This document shows positions 42,774 to 51,439 of a stretch of DNA of 64,000 nucleotides, one piece after another. The DNA is taken from contig JBFWUF010000013.1 in NCBI GenBank assembly GCA_050247435.1, forward strand, positions 69,263 through 133,262, given 5' to 3'. Each line of letters starts with the position of its first letter. The first letter of the stretch is position 1. This DNA is from JAJVID01 sp050247435. GTDB lineage: Bacteria; Acidobacteriota; Blastocatellia; RBC074. A program made the position numbers and the translations under genes. Below the pieces are notes generated by a model that worked only from the letters and a program-made list of their open reading frames with translations, was not told where the DNA came from and did no database searches.

Positions 42774-45700
42774 TCAGAAAGTGAACTTCAATCCGAACTG
42801 GATTTCACGTGGGCCTCGGTTGCCGCCAAGCCTCCCAAAGTTCGTATTGGTTGACTTGCCGAAGTCCGCGTTGGAGGAGACGTTCTGCAAAGACAGGCCG
42901 GTATCAACTGTCGTGAAGTTCACATGGTTGAAGAGATTGAACATCTCGGCCCGGAACTGGATGCCATAACGCTCGCGCACTCGCCAGTTCTTGTTGATCG
43001 AGAAGTCAATGTTCTTGACGCCCGGCCCGACCACGACGCCACGCCCCAGACTGCCGAATCTTCCGACGCCGGGCAAGGCGAACGCCGCCGGGTTGAGGTA
43101 CTGCAACGGATTGCTCGACTTGAGATAAATCGGCGCGCCTGAAACCAGGTCCGGACGCTGAGAGCCTGCGCCGCCCAGTCCAGCCGTGTCCGCGCCGCTG
43201 GTGATGTCAATCGGTCTGCCATCGAGCAGCGAGAGAATTCCGTTGACCTGCCAGTCCCCCAGGATGTTGCTGGCGAACGCGCCCCAACTCTTGAACGAGG
43301 GCAGCACGTAAACCACGTTGCCGACAAACATATGCCGGCGGTCGAGGTCTGCCGTGCCGCGATCAAGCTCGTAGTTGAACGGGTCGGTCGTGGCGCTGGT
43401 GTATGAAGTCAGCGGAATGTTCGTGATGGCGTGGCTCCAGGTGTAAGCCGCCTGGAACGCCAGCCGGTCGGAGAAGCGGCGATTGACCCAAAGCTGGAAC
43501 GCGTTGTAGGACGAGTTGCCAGTGGATTCAGTCCCGTTGATTGGGCCAAGTCCTACGCGAACGCGGTTGGCGTCAATCAGACCTTGAACGGCATCCGGAT
43601 CGAACCGCTGGGCCTGGGCAAGCTGTGGTCTGATGCTCAGCGCCGGAGGATTGTATTCCACACCGCGCCGCCAGATGTGAACGCCATGGTTGCCGATGTA
43701 AGAAGCTTCGACCACTGTATCCTTCAGCACTTCGCGGGAGACAGTGACGTTCCATTGCCAGCTCTCGGGTGGGCGGAAGTCAACATTGGTCGCCTGGAAC
43801 GAGGTGTTTGAACCCACGCCCGCGACTGCGTTCTTCAATCCGGGGCCTATGGTGTCCAGGCTGCGGCAGGTCGGACAATCAGCCAGAGTCGTTCCGCCCT
43901 GCCAGCCGGAATCAACTGTGGTTGTCCAGGGAGGATTGCTTGCCATTCGGAGCAGGTCTTCAATGACCTGTGAACGGCTCATATAGCGTCCGGCCCCCAA
44001 TCGGAGCGCGGTCTTGCCGTCGCCGAAGAGGTCCCAGGCGATGCCCAGTCGCGGCTGGAAGCCAAAATTGTAAGGATTGACCAGCGAACGAGTCAGCCCG
44101 GCCTGCTCCGCCTGATTGGCCTGAACCAGGCCGCTCAGCGGATTCTTGCCGTCATATCGGCTCAGAATGTAGTTGCTGACGCGATCATCATCCGAATATG
44201 CCGGAGCGTAGCGCGACCACCGCAAGCCCAGGGTGAGCGTGACGCGCGGACTGAATTTCCAAGTGTCGTTCCCATAAAATTCAATATCGTGCCAGCGGCC
44301 CAGTGTTCTCTCCTGATGATCTTTTTCAGTGTACTCGGTCAGCGGCAGGTCTTTAAGCAGCAACTCGGAAATCAGATTGCCGGTTCGTCCGTTGCTTGAC
44401 TGAACGGTGTAAAGACCGCTGGCGCCATCGAAGAACTCGTCCTTGATGTTGTGGCTGATAAGCCCGCCGAATTTAAGGCTGTGGCCGCCCGCGACCTTCG
44501 AGAAATCATCCTTGAAAACCCAGAGATCTTCGTGGTTGTCCCAGGGCGCTTGATGCCACAAGGTCGGATAACCATCCGTGCCCCAGCCGACGGTCGGAAG
44601 GCCGGTGCCCTTGACGCGCGGGAAGACGGTCGGGAATTTGGAGGCGATCTCCTCGTTGAGCGCCTCGCCCGCCTTGTTCGTGGTCACGAAGATGTCGTTG
44701 CCCGAACGCGAGAACTGAAACTCGTTGACGGCGGATGAAGTTATCGTGTTTGTCAGCTTGACGACGAAACTCTTGCTGGGCTGATTCCAATCCGAACTCA
44801 GAGTCGGGAAGGGAGTGTTGCCCCAGAAATTGCCCGCCGCGTTTTCTCGATCCCAGGCCTCGTTGATGAAGCGAACCATCAGGTTCATCTTGCTGCTGAT
44901 CGTCACGTCGCCGCGAATCAGGTCCTGGCGCGTGCGTACAGGTTCGAGCGTCGAGGTGATCCAGTTAGTTCCCGTCGGATCAGACAGATTATTGGGGAGG
45001 GGGAAGATTTTCATGATGGCCAGGCCAGCGGGGCTGAGCCGATTGGCGGGAATCTTGTTGCCCGGGAATGGCTGGCCAGTCAGTGGATCTGTCGGAATCG
45101 CCGCCGTGCGAATCGGCCCGCTGAAATCGCCGACACGCTCCTGCGCGGTCGGGACTTTGGCGCTCAGCACTGTACCGCGCCCTTCACGGCGCCATTCCTC
45201 CGACCAGAAGAAGAAGATGCGGTCTTTCTTGATCGGCCCGTTGACGTTGAAGCCGAAGTTGTTATACCGAAGTTTCTGTTTGGGCTGTCCCGCTGAATTC
45301 AGGAAGTAATCGGTGGCGTTGAGCGCGTCATTGCGGAGAAATTCAAAGGCCGCGCCGTGATAACTATTGCCGCCGCCTTTGGTGATCAGATTGATGACGG
45401 CGCCCTGCGCCTGGCCGTATTCCGCGCTGAAGGCGTTGCGTTCGACACGGAACTCTTGGATCGCATCAACCGAAGGGAAGACCAGCAGCGTGGCGTTCGA
45501 CCCGACGTCCATGTTGTTGACGCCGTCAACCGTCCACAAATTCGCGTTCGACTGGTTTCCGTTGACCGCCATGTCAACGTTGGAATCAAGCCCGGTGCCG
45601 CGCGCAGCGAACGACCCGGCAGTCGAAACGCCAGGAATCATCGTGACCAGCGCGGCGTAATTGCGCCCGTTCAGGGGCAGTTCGGTGACCTGTTTCTCTG

Positions 45701-46145
45701 AAACGAGGCTGCTCACCTTGCCGCCAGTGACATCCACCTGGGCGGCTTCGCCGGTTACGGTTACGGTTTCGGTCATCTCCCCGACCTGCAGGGCCAGGTT
45801 GACGACCAGGTTTTCGCTGACGTGCAGTTCCACCCCGGTGTTGGCCATCTTCTTGAAGCCTTGTGGGGACGAACTCACGGTGTAAACGCCCACGGGCAGA
45901 CTGAGGGCTGAGTAGAATCCGCTGTCATCGGTTTTGACAGTTCGTGAATATCCCGTCCGCTCCTCTTTTAATACTATTTCAACCTTGGGAACGCCGGCGC
46001 CCTGCGGGTCTCTTACCGTTCCACTGATACTGCCCACTGTACTCGTTTGAGCCTGAGCCATGACATTTAAAAGCAGGCTCAGCAGAGTAATCATTGTCAA
46101 GCAGATCAACTCGCGGAATGCGGGACGACTTCTCTTACTTAACAT
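42774..46145 (-). CDS. TonB-dependent receptor, Oar-like, with carboxypeptidase-regulatory N-domain
   Basis: A 1123-residue outer-membrane protein. A Sec signal runs to about residue 33 (VMAQAQ). Residues 36-115 form a CarboxypepD-regulatory-like beta sandwich (VGSISGTVRDPQGAGVPKVE, LPVGVYTVSSSPQGFKK). The plug follows with VTELPLNGRNYAALVTMIPG, NANLWTVDGVNNMDVGSNA and AFSAEYGQAQGAVINLITK, then a 22-strand-type barrel ending IQFGLKFTF. This layout is the acidobacterial Oar/OmpIP group, thought to import polymers or peptides. A 180-bp spacer with hairpins separates it from the TPR gene downstream. Upstream, the 418-bp divergent region carries operator-like sites, and the gene opposite encodes a membrane regulator. 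Confidence 0.95.
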   Translation of the reverse strand: MLSKRSRPAFRELICLTMITLLSLLLNVMAQAQTSTVGSISGTVRDPQGAGVPKVEIVLKEERTGYSRTVKTDDSGFYSALSLPVGVYTVSSSPQGFKKMANTGVELHVSENLVVNLALQVGEMTETVTVTGEAAQVDVTGGKVSSLVSEKQVTELPLNGRNYAALVTMIPGVSTAGSFAARGTGLDSNVDMAVNGNQSNANLWTVDGVNNMDVGSNATLLVFPSVDAIQEFRVERNAFSAEYGQAQGAVINLITKGGGNSYHGAAFEFLRNDALNATDYFLNSAGQPKQKLRYNNFGFNVNGPIKKDRIFFFWSEEWRREGRGTVLSAKVPTAQERVGDFSGPIRTAAIPTDPLTGQPFPGNKIPANRLSPAGLAIMKIFPLPNNLSDPTGTNWITSTLEPVRTRQDLIRGDVTISSKMNLMVRFINEAWDRENAAGNFWGNTPFPTLSSDWNQPSKSFVVKLTNTITSSAVNEFQFSRSGNDIFVTTNKAGEALNEEIASKFPTVFPRVKGTGLPTVGWGTDGYPTLWHQAPWDNHEDLWVFKDDFSKVAGGHSLKFGGLISHNIKDEFFDGASGLYTVQSSNGRTGNLISELLLKDLPLTEYTEKDHQERTLGRWHDIEFYGNDTWKFSPRVTLTLGLRWSRYAPAYSDDDRVSNYILSRYDGKNPLSGLVQANQAEQAGLTRSLVNPYNFGFQPRLGIAWDLFGDGKTALRLGAGRYMSRSQVIEDLLRMASNPPWTTTVDSGWQGGTTLADCPTCRSLDTIGPGLKNAVAGVGSNTSFQATNVDFRPPESWQWNVTVSREVLKDTVVEASYIGNHGVHIWRRGVEYNPPALSIRPQLAQAQRFDPDAVQGLIDANRVRVGLGPINGTESTGNSSYNAFQLWVNRRFSDRLAFQAAYTWSHAITNIPLTSYTSATTDPFNYELDRGTADLDRRHMFVGNVVYVLPSFKSWGAFASNILGDWQVNGILSLLDGRPIDITSGADTAGLGGAGSQRPDLVSGAPIYLKSSNPLQYLNPAAFALPGVGRFGSLGRGVVVGPGVKNIDFSINKNWRVRERYGIQFRAEMFNLFNHVNFTTVDTGLSLQNVSSNADFGKSTNTNFGRLGGNRGPREIQFGLKFTF

Positions 46146-46315
46146 AGGGTATACTCCTTTGGAGTTTAGATCAGATTAGAGTTCATCATCACAGAATGTG
46201 AACAGGTTTCACGCCCAGAGAATCGGCGCTCAATGAACATCCCAGCAAAGCCCACAAAGTTGGAGAGCAATCTATTTTTTGACTATAATGCGCGGCGTCA
46301 TCCTAATCGGTGGTA

Positions 46316-46343
46316 GTAATACGCGAGAATCAAACACGGTCAA
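46316..46343 (-). promoter_or_regulatory. Candidate promoter of the TonB receptor gene
   Basis: On the reverse strand TTGACC (46343-46338), a 16-nt spacer and TATTAC (46321-46316) resemble a sigma-70 promoter reading toward the receptor. The operator-like site at 46359-46369 lies just upstream of its -35 box, an activator-type position. A forward TATAAT at 46284-46289 (TTGGAG 18 nt upstream) could serve the opposite gene. Confidence 0.45.
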
Positions 46344-46358
46344 TCTGTTTACGGCCAT

Positions 46359-46494
46359 TTAACTGTTAATAACCAGTTGCAGACCCTTCGTTTAGAGTCT
46401 TATCGGCGCTGAGGGCAGGGGATGATATTTCTGATGCGACTTAACAGTTAACGCAGGCTCTTAACAGATAAGTAGGCCAGCGTTTAACTGTCTG
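46359..46494. promoter_or_regulatory. Array of TTAACNGTTAA operator-like sites
   Basis: Four related sites lie in the divergent spacer: TTAACTGTTAA (46359-46369), TTAACAGTTAA (46441-46451), TTAACAGATAA (46461-46471) and a half-matching TTAACTGTCTG (46484-46494). The first two are exact reverse complements, each symmetric around one central base. The last three are spaced 20 and 23 bp apart, about two helical turns. The full spacer 46146-46563 holds no gene. Confidence 0.65.
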
Positions 46495-46563
46495 CTTCCT
46501 CATCATGGCTGCTTTTTAGCCATCAGGTGGAAATTATCTCTCACAGGGAACCGTAGGCCATTT

Positions 46564-47967
46564 ATGCCAGGACAATTACGTAACCACTCGACTGACCAGC
46601 CTGAGATCAGGCCGGCTGAGGTGAGACAGACGCTGGAGACGATTCTCAGCAGCAAGTATTTTTCGCATGCGCCCCAGAAACGGAAATTCCTGCGCCTGAT
46701 CTGCGACTTTTACCTTCATGATCGGGCCACGGAGTTGAATGAATATGTGTTGGCGCGCGAGGTCTTCAACCGCGGCGCCGCCTATCATCCCGGAGAAGAC
46801 CCGATCGTCCGCGTTGTCGCGCATGACGTGCGCAAAAAGTTGGAGATGTACTACCAGCACGAAGGGATTGATGATGCGATCCGGCTACAAATGCCTGTTG
46901 GGAGTTACGAGCCACAGTTCACGCGACGGCAAGCCCAACAAACTGACCCCGCCTCCGCGCCACCCGCTTTGACCGGAGTGATGGCTGCCGTGGCAGTGGC
47001 TGCCGACGTAACGTCCGCCGAGACGAGAGCTGCGGAGCCAAACCGTTTCTGGATGTGGGGGCTTGGCGGAGCCATAATCCTGCTGACGCTTGCCCTCACA
47101 TTTTTCGCATTCTCAAATCGTGAGCTACGCCGGCAAATTCAGGCGGCAGAGCAAAGGGTTCAACCTTTGTCCGGCGCTGTTTGGGAGCCGTTCCTCAAAA
47201 ACAATGATCCGACCTTGCTCGTGTTGAGCAATCCGTTGAGCTGCATGATTGTCACGGGCAGCGATCCTCAGGCCCAGGTCAAACCCTCGATCGCGTTGAA
47301 TGCCAAGCAAGCCTCCGAGCTTGCCCAATTCGCTCAGTCATTGCGATCCACGGCGGTCAGCGACATCTTGCCCCATCCGCGGCTGATCCCTTCGCTCGAC
47401 ACTTTCACCGGGGTTGGTGAAGCGGTTGGGCTTTACCGCGTCACCGACCTTTTCCGCAGCGCCGGTCGCAGCCTGCTTCTCAAACAATCTCGCACCGTCA
47501 GCGCTGAGGACTTGAAGAATCATAACGTCATCCTGCTCGGCGGCTTCCTGTCCAATGACTGGTCGGGAAAGATGCCCGTCACCGAGGATTTCGTTCACAC
47601 CAGCGGCGCAATAATCGAAAATCGCCATCCCCAGCCGGGCGAGGAACAGATGTACCGCTCCAGGTTCAGCCCGCAAAATGGCGACCTGGTCGAAGATTAC
47701 GCTTTGATTACGGTCAAGCCGAACATCTTATATGAAAACACTGTGATGGTACTCGCCGGCAACCACAGCGCGGGCACCGAAGCCGCCGCCGAGTACGTCA
47801 CGAGCAAAAATTATCTGCATGAGTTCACCGAGCGTCTGCGCCAGGCGGGCGGCGCAGCGGGGGATCCAAAGTACTATCAGGCGCTCTTGAAGGTTGGCGT
47901 TGAGAACGGCATACCGACAACAATCTCTCTACTGACGATCCATGAACTTCGCCCGTCAAACCGGTAG
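46564..47967 (+). CDS. Membrane-anchored regulator with acidobacterial DNA-binding-like N-domain
   Basis: A 467-residue protein. Residues 16-120 match the N-domain found on many acidobacterial and Solibacter membrane proteins (VRQTLETILSSKYFSHAPQK, KFLRLICDFYLHDRATELNE, EDPIVRVVAHDVRKKLEMYY, LQMPVGSYEPQF), predicted to be a winged-helix DNA-binding unit. A linker of about 40 residues precedes one transmembrane helix (163-184). The exterior (190-467) has an alpha/beta appearance (DPTLLVLSNPLSCMIV, NHNVILLGGFLSNDW, ENTVMVLAGNHSAGTEAAAE) and no named domain known to me. It is divergent from the TonB receptor across the operator array, so it is the prime candidate to bind there. The Shine-Dalgarno is weak. 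Confidence 0.8.
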   Translation: MPGQLRNHSTDQPEIRPAEVRQTLETILSSKYFSHAPQKRKFLRLICDFYLHDRATELNEYVLAREVFNRGAAYHPGEDPIVRVVAHDVRKKLEMYYQHEGIDDAIRLQMPVGSYEPQFTRRQAQQTDPASAPPALTGVMAAVAVAADVTSAETRAAEPNRFWMWGLGGAIILLTLALTFFAFSNRELRRQIQAAEQRVQPLSGAVWEPFLKNNDPTLLVLSNPLSCMIVTGSDPQAQVKPSIALNAKQASELAQFAQSLRSTAVSDILPHPRLIPSLDTFTGVGEAVGLYRVTDLFRSAGRSLLLKQSRTVSAEDLKNHNVILLGGFLSNDWSGKMPVTEDFVHTSGAIIENRHPQPGEEQMYRSRFSPQNGDLVEDYALITVKPNILYENTVMVLAGNHSAGTEAAAEYVTSKNYLHEFTERLRQAGGAAGDPKYYQALLKVGVENGIPTTISLLTIHELRPSNR

Positions 47968-48059
47968 TCACCCTCTGTTCACACAATCTTTTCGGGCGAT
48001 GGCTCAATCGAGTGAGTCAAATAAGAGAACACGGAACAAACAGCCAGCGCGACGATGAA

Positions 48060-49307
48060 ATGAAGATCGCGGATATCAGAGCCACAACAGTCACTGTCCC
48101 GCTGGAAGCGCCGCTGCGTCACGGCAACGGTTGCCACTGGGGACGATTTGTCCGCACCATCGTCGAAGTCGAAACCGACGAAGGCTTGATCGGCCTCGGC
48201 GAAATGGGCGGCGGCGGCGAATCAGCCGAAGCCACGTTTCGCGCGATGAAAAGCTATCTGGCCGGTCACGACCCGGCGCGGCTCGAAGAGATGCGATTTC
48301 TGATCGCCAACCCGACGGCGTCGCTCTACAACAACCGCACACAGATTCTGGCGGCGCTCGAATTCGCCTGTCTGGACATCATCGGCCAAAAGTGGGGCGT
48401 GCCGGTGTCGGAGATTCTGGGCGGGCGCTTGCAGGATCGTGTGCCGTTCGCGACCTATCTTTTTTTTCGTTACCCGAATCCGAAAGATGGATCGGGTGAA
48501 ATCAGGACGGTTGAGCAGCTTGTCGCGCAGGCGCGAGAACTGAAGGCGCAGTACGGCTTCACATCGCACAAATTGAAAGGCGGCGTCTTCCATCCCGACT
48601 ACGAGTTGGAATGCTACCGCGCCGTCGCGGAAGAATTGAAAGGCGACCGCTTTCGCTACGATTGCAACGGCGTTATGTCCACCGAACAGGCGATCCGCTT
48701 TGGGCAGGCGATTGAAGATTTGAACAACGATTATCTGGAAGACCCGGTTTACGGAATGCACGGTATGCGCCGCGTGCGCGAGAAAGTACGAATGCCGCTG
48801 TCCACCAACACAGTCGTTATCAACTTCGAGCAATTGGCGGCCAACATTTTGAACACCGCCGTGGATGTGATCCTGCTCGACACGACGTTCTGGGGCGGCA
48901 TCCGTCCCTGCGTCAAAGCGGCGGCCATTTGCGAAACCTTCCAACTCGGCGTCGCCGTTCATTCATCGGGAGAGCTTGGCATTCAACTGGCGACGATGCT
49001 GCATCTGGGCGCTGTAATTCCGAATCTGTCGTTCGCCGCCGATGCGCATTACCACCATTTGACCGACGACATCATCGTTGGCGGCAAGATGAGATACGAA
49101 AATGGCTCGATTGGTGTGCCGACCGCGCCAGGCTTGGGCGTCAAACTCGACCGTGACAAGTTGGCCGAATACAGCGAGCTTTACAAACGGCTGGGCGGGT
49201 ATCCTTACGATCAAGACCCGCTGCGGCCCGGTTGGACGCCGACGATTCCGAACAATCGCTGGGCCGATCCGAAGGACGCGCGGCGGCCTGACAATATCAG
49301 CTTTTGA
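48060..49307 (+). CDS. Enolase-superfamily sugar-acid dehydratase (glucarate dehydratase-like)
   Basis: A 415-residue cytosolic enzyme of the mandelate-racemase/glucarate-dehydratase branch. Visible features are the capping domain (VETDEGLIGLGEMGGGGESA), the KxK motif SHKLKGG, metal ligands in YDCNG (Asp) and LEDP (Glu), then STNTVVINFEQL and the general-acid His in VAVHSSGELGIQL. Such enzymes remove water from aldaric or aldonic acids by abstracting the alpha proton with Mg2+ help. ATG 48060 (MKIADIRATTV) is preferred; the longer frame from 48012 adds 16 residues that fit no homologue. It follows the regulator gene by 92 bases and the Nif3-like gene lies 33 bases on. Confidence 0.85.
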   Translation: MKIADIRATTVTVPLEAPLRHGNGCHWGRFVRTIVEVETDEGLIGLGEMGGGGESAEATFRAMKSYLAGHDPARLEEMRFLIANPTASLYNNRTQILAALEFACLDIIGQKWGVPVSEILGGRLQDRVPFATYLFFRYPNPKDGSGEIRTVEQLVAQARELKAQYGFTSHKLKGGVFHPDYELECYRAVAEELKGDRFRYDCNGVMSTEQAIRFGQAIEDLNNDYLEDPVYGMHGMRRVREKVRMPLSTNTVVINFEQLAANILNTAVDVILLDTTFWGGIRPCVKAAAICETFQLGVAVHSSGELGIQLATMLHLGAVIPNLSFAADAHYHHLTDDIIVGGKMRYENGSIGVPTAPGLGVKLDRDKLAEYSELYKRLGGYPYDQDPLRPGWTPTIPNNRWADPKDARRPDNISF

Positions 49308-49340
49308 CGTGTGGCTCTCTTCTTCAACCTGAATTCTCTT

Positions 49341-50252
49341 ATGCTCCCAACATTATTCACGACGACATTGCTGTCGCGCCGCACGTTTCTTCTGGCGCCC
49401 ATTGGCTTGACCTTCAGGCAGCTTGCGCATTCGCAAACCGCGCAGCCGCTAACTGCCGGACAGGTGATTGATCGCATCAAAGCAAACGTCGGCATTCCGT
49501 GGCGCGCGCAAACCGTGGACAACATCATTGCCGGCGCGGCGGAAACACCCGTCAAAGGCATTGCCACGACGATGATGGCGACGCTGGATGTCGTGCGGCG
49601 CGCCGCCGCCGCTGGCAAGAACATGGTCATCACGCACGAATCCACCTTCTTCTCGCATCAGGATCGCACCGACCAAATCCAGCAAGACCCGACGTATCAG
49701 TTCAAGCTCGATTTCCTAAACAAAAACCGGATGGTCGTGTTTCACTTCCACGATCACTGGCACGGACGCAAACCGGATGGCATCGCCGTGGGGATGATGC
49801 GCGAACTGGGTTGGGAGAAATATGCCGACCCGAAAAATCCGAAAAGCTTCACGTTTCCCGAAATGCCGCTGGCGCGTCTGGCAAAAGAGATGGAGACTAA
49901 GCTCAAGATTCGCACGATGCGCGTCATCGGCGATCCGAAACTGCCGATCAAACGCGCTCTGGCAAGCTGGGGCAACGTCAGCCTGATGCCTGGCCTGCCG
50001 TTCCTGGCTCGACCTGAAGTTGACGTGCTGATGGTCGGCGAGACGCACGAATGGGAACTGGTCGAATATGCTCAGGACACGATTGCTTCAGGCAAGAAAA
50101 AGGCGCTGATCGTGCTGGGGCACGTCGTTTCGGAACAAGCCGGAATGAAGTATTGCGCCGAATGGCTGAAGGGATTTGTCACAGAGGTCCCAATTGAATT
50201 TGTCGCGGCGGCAGAGCCATTCTGGCGGCCTGACAGACCTGGTACAAATTGA
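49341..50252 (+). CDS. Exported Nif3-like dinuclear-metal protein
   Basis: A 303-residue protein from ATG 49341 (or 313 from GTG 49311). A twin-arginine-like SRRTFLLAPIGLT near the N-terminus suggests Tat export. The mature part has Nif3/YbgI-type features: VIDRIKANVG, TPVKGIATTMMATLDVVRRA, NMVITHESTFFSHQD (His at a metal site) and a C-terminal MVGETHEWELVEYAQD and IVLGHVVSEQAG with the second His/Glu set. The family binds two metals and has GTP-cyclohydrolase-like relationships but no settled function; export is atypical for it. It may be co-transcribed with the dehydratase gene. No clear Shine-Dalgarno is seen for either start. Confidence 0.8.
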   Translation: MLPTLFTTTLLSRRTFLLAPIGLTFRQLAHSQTAQPLTAGQVIDRIKANVGIPWRAQTVDNIIAGAAETPVKGIATTMMATLDVVRRAAAAGKNMVITHESTFFSHQDRTDQIQQDPTYQFKLDFLNKNRMVVFHFHDHWHGRKPDGIAVGMMRELGWEKYADPKNPKSFTFPEMPLARLAKEMETKLKIRTMRVIGDPKLPIKRALASWGNVSLMPGLPFLARPEVDVLMVGETHEWELVEYAQDTIASGKKKALIVLGHVVSEQAGMKYCAEWLKGFVTEVPIEFVAAAEPFWRPDRPGTN

Positions 50253-50323
50253 TCTTTGCGCTAGTTGCATTGAAGATTCGCTAAACATGTGTTCTCAAAG
50301 AGATGTGAGGGAGTTGTACAGGT

Positions 50324-51337
50324 ATGGGCCATGAACTGAGCCGAAAGTATTGTCGTCCAAAGACAAATCAAATCTTTACCGTTGGGAAAGAAGAGTATCG
50401 TTTGGGGGGAGAGCTTGGCGATGGAGCAGTAGGGCTTGTAAGAAAAGCGATGCGCGTAAAAGATGGTGCGCCTCGTGCAATCAAATTTCTTGCCCCTGAC
50501 TCGAAATACATTGACGAAGCAGTTTTTGATGATGTGGCAGCTCGATTCAAGCGAGAAGGTGAACGCGGTGCGCAATTGAGGCATACACACCTAATAACAA
50601 TTTATGCGTATTGTGAAAACAAAGACGGAGTGTGCTTCGAGACCAGAGAGCCTAAAAATCCTTTTCTCCTGATGGAACATATCCAGGGAAAAACTCTGGA
50701 AAGTTTTATCAAAAAGGTTGTCGAAGAAGAGAGAAAGGTATTCTTCATCAACCGTCAGCGATTACATATCGCCATTCAAATAGTGGCTGCGTTGGAAGAT
50801 CTACACAGAAAGAAACTCATTCATAGAGACATCAAGCCAGCAAATATCTTTCTTTCTAGGTGGGCAGACGACGAGGGGCATCTACTCACTAAACTCGGTG
50901 ATTTTGGAGTTATGAAGTGGGGCGACTTTCAAGCCTCCATGTCTACCGGCACCCTCACTGTTACAAGTCAAAAGGGGCTTGGGACGATGAAGTACATGTC
51001 GCCTGAACTGGCCATCTCCCCCAAAGATATAACAGTACGATCTGACATTTATTCATTGGGGATCACCTTATTTGAACTTTTCTCAGGTCAAATACTTTTA
51101 AGTGCGCATCACGTTTATGAAATTATGAACGCAAGGTTATCCAGAGGGACTACAGCCAGTCGTTATTACACAATGGGATATAACCTGAGGGGGGAAGACG
51201 AAGGAGTAGCCGATCTTTTACTTGATATGTTCCTAAGAGGCGTCACTGGGCGTCCCTCTATCGAAAAGATACGAGGCCGACTGGAAAGTGAATATGAAAG
51301 ACGCTACGACACAAATTGGGAAGCAGACCTTCCGTAA
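50324..51337 (+). CDS. Soluble serine/threonine protein kinase
   Basis: A 337-residue Hanks-type kinase without transmembrane helix or extra domain. It has a glycine loop (GELGDGAVGLV, 29-39), the AIK lysine (Lys54), RFKREGE (Glu80), HRDIKPANIF (Asp169), LGDFGVMKWG (DFG 193-195), KGLGTMKYMSPE (APE-type) and SDIYSLGITLFELFSG. The long insert NKDGVCFETREPKNP before the hinge is unusual. Base composition is clearly AT-richer than the neighbours and codons end in A/T more often, suggesting recent acquisition. A 71-bp AT-rich spacer precedes it; no substrate, phosphatase or FHA gene is adjacent. Confidence 0.9.
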   Translation: MGHELSRKYCRPKTNQIFTVGKEEYRLGGELGDGAVGLVRKAMRVKDGAPRAIKFLAPDSKYIDEAVFDDVAARFKREGERGAQLRHTHLITIYAYCENKDGVCFETREPKNPFLLMEHIQGKTLESFIKKVVEEERKVFFINRQRLHIAIQIVAALEDLHRKKLIHRDIKPANIFLSRWADDEGHLLTKLGDFGVMKWGDFQASMSTGTLTVTSQKGLGTMKYMSPELAISPKDITVRSDIYSLGITLFELFSGQILLSAHHVYEIMNARLSRGTTASRYYTMGYNLRGEDEGVADLLLDMFLRGVTGRPSIEKIRGRLESEYERRYDTNWEADLP

Positions 51338-51439
51338 TCAGAGAGTGCGAATCTGTACGTGGCGTTAGGGCCGAAGACGCATACGAAAAAATCGAATCAG
51401 ACAATGAATACTTCGCCAACAACCTGAGGAGTCTGAACC

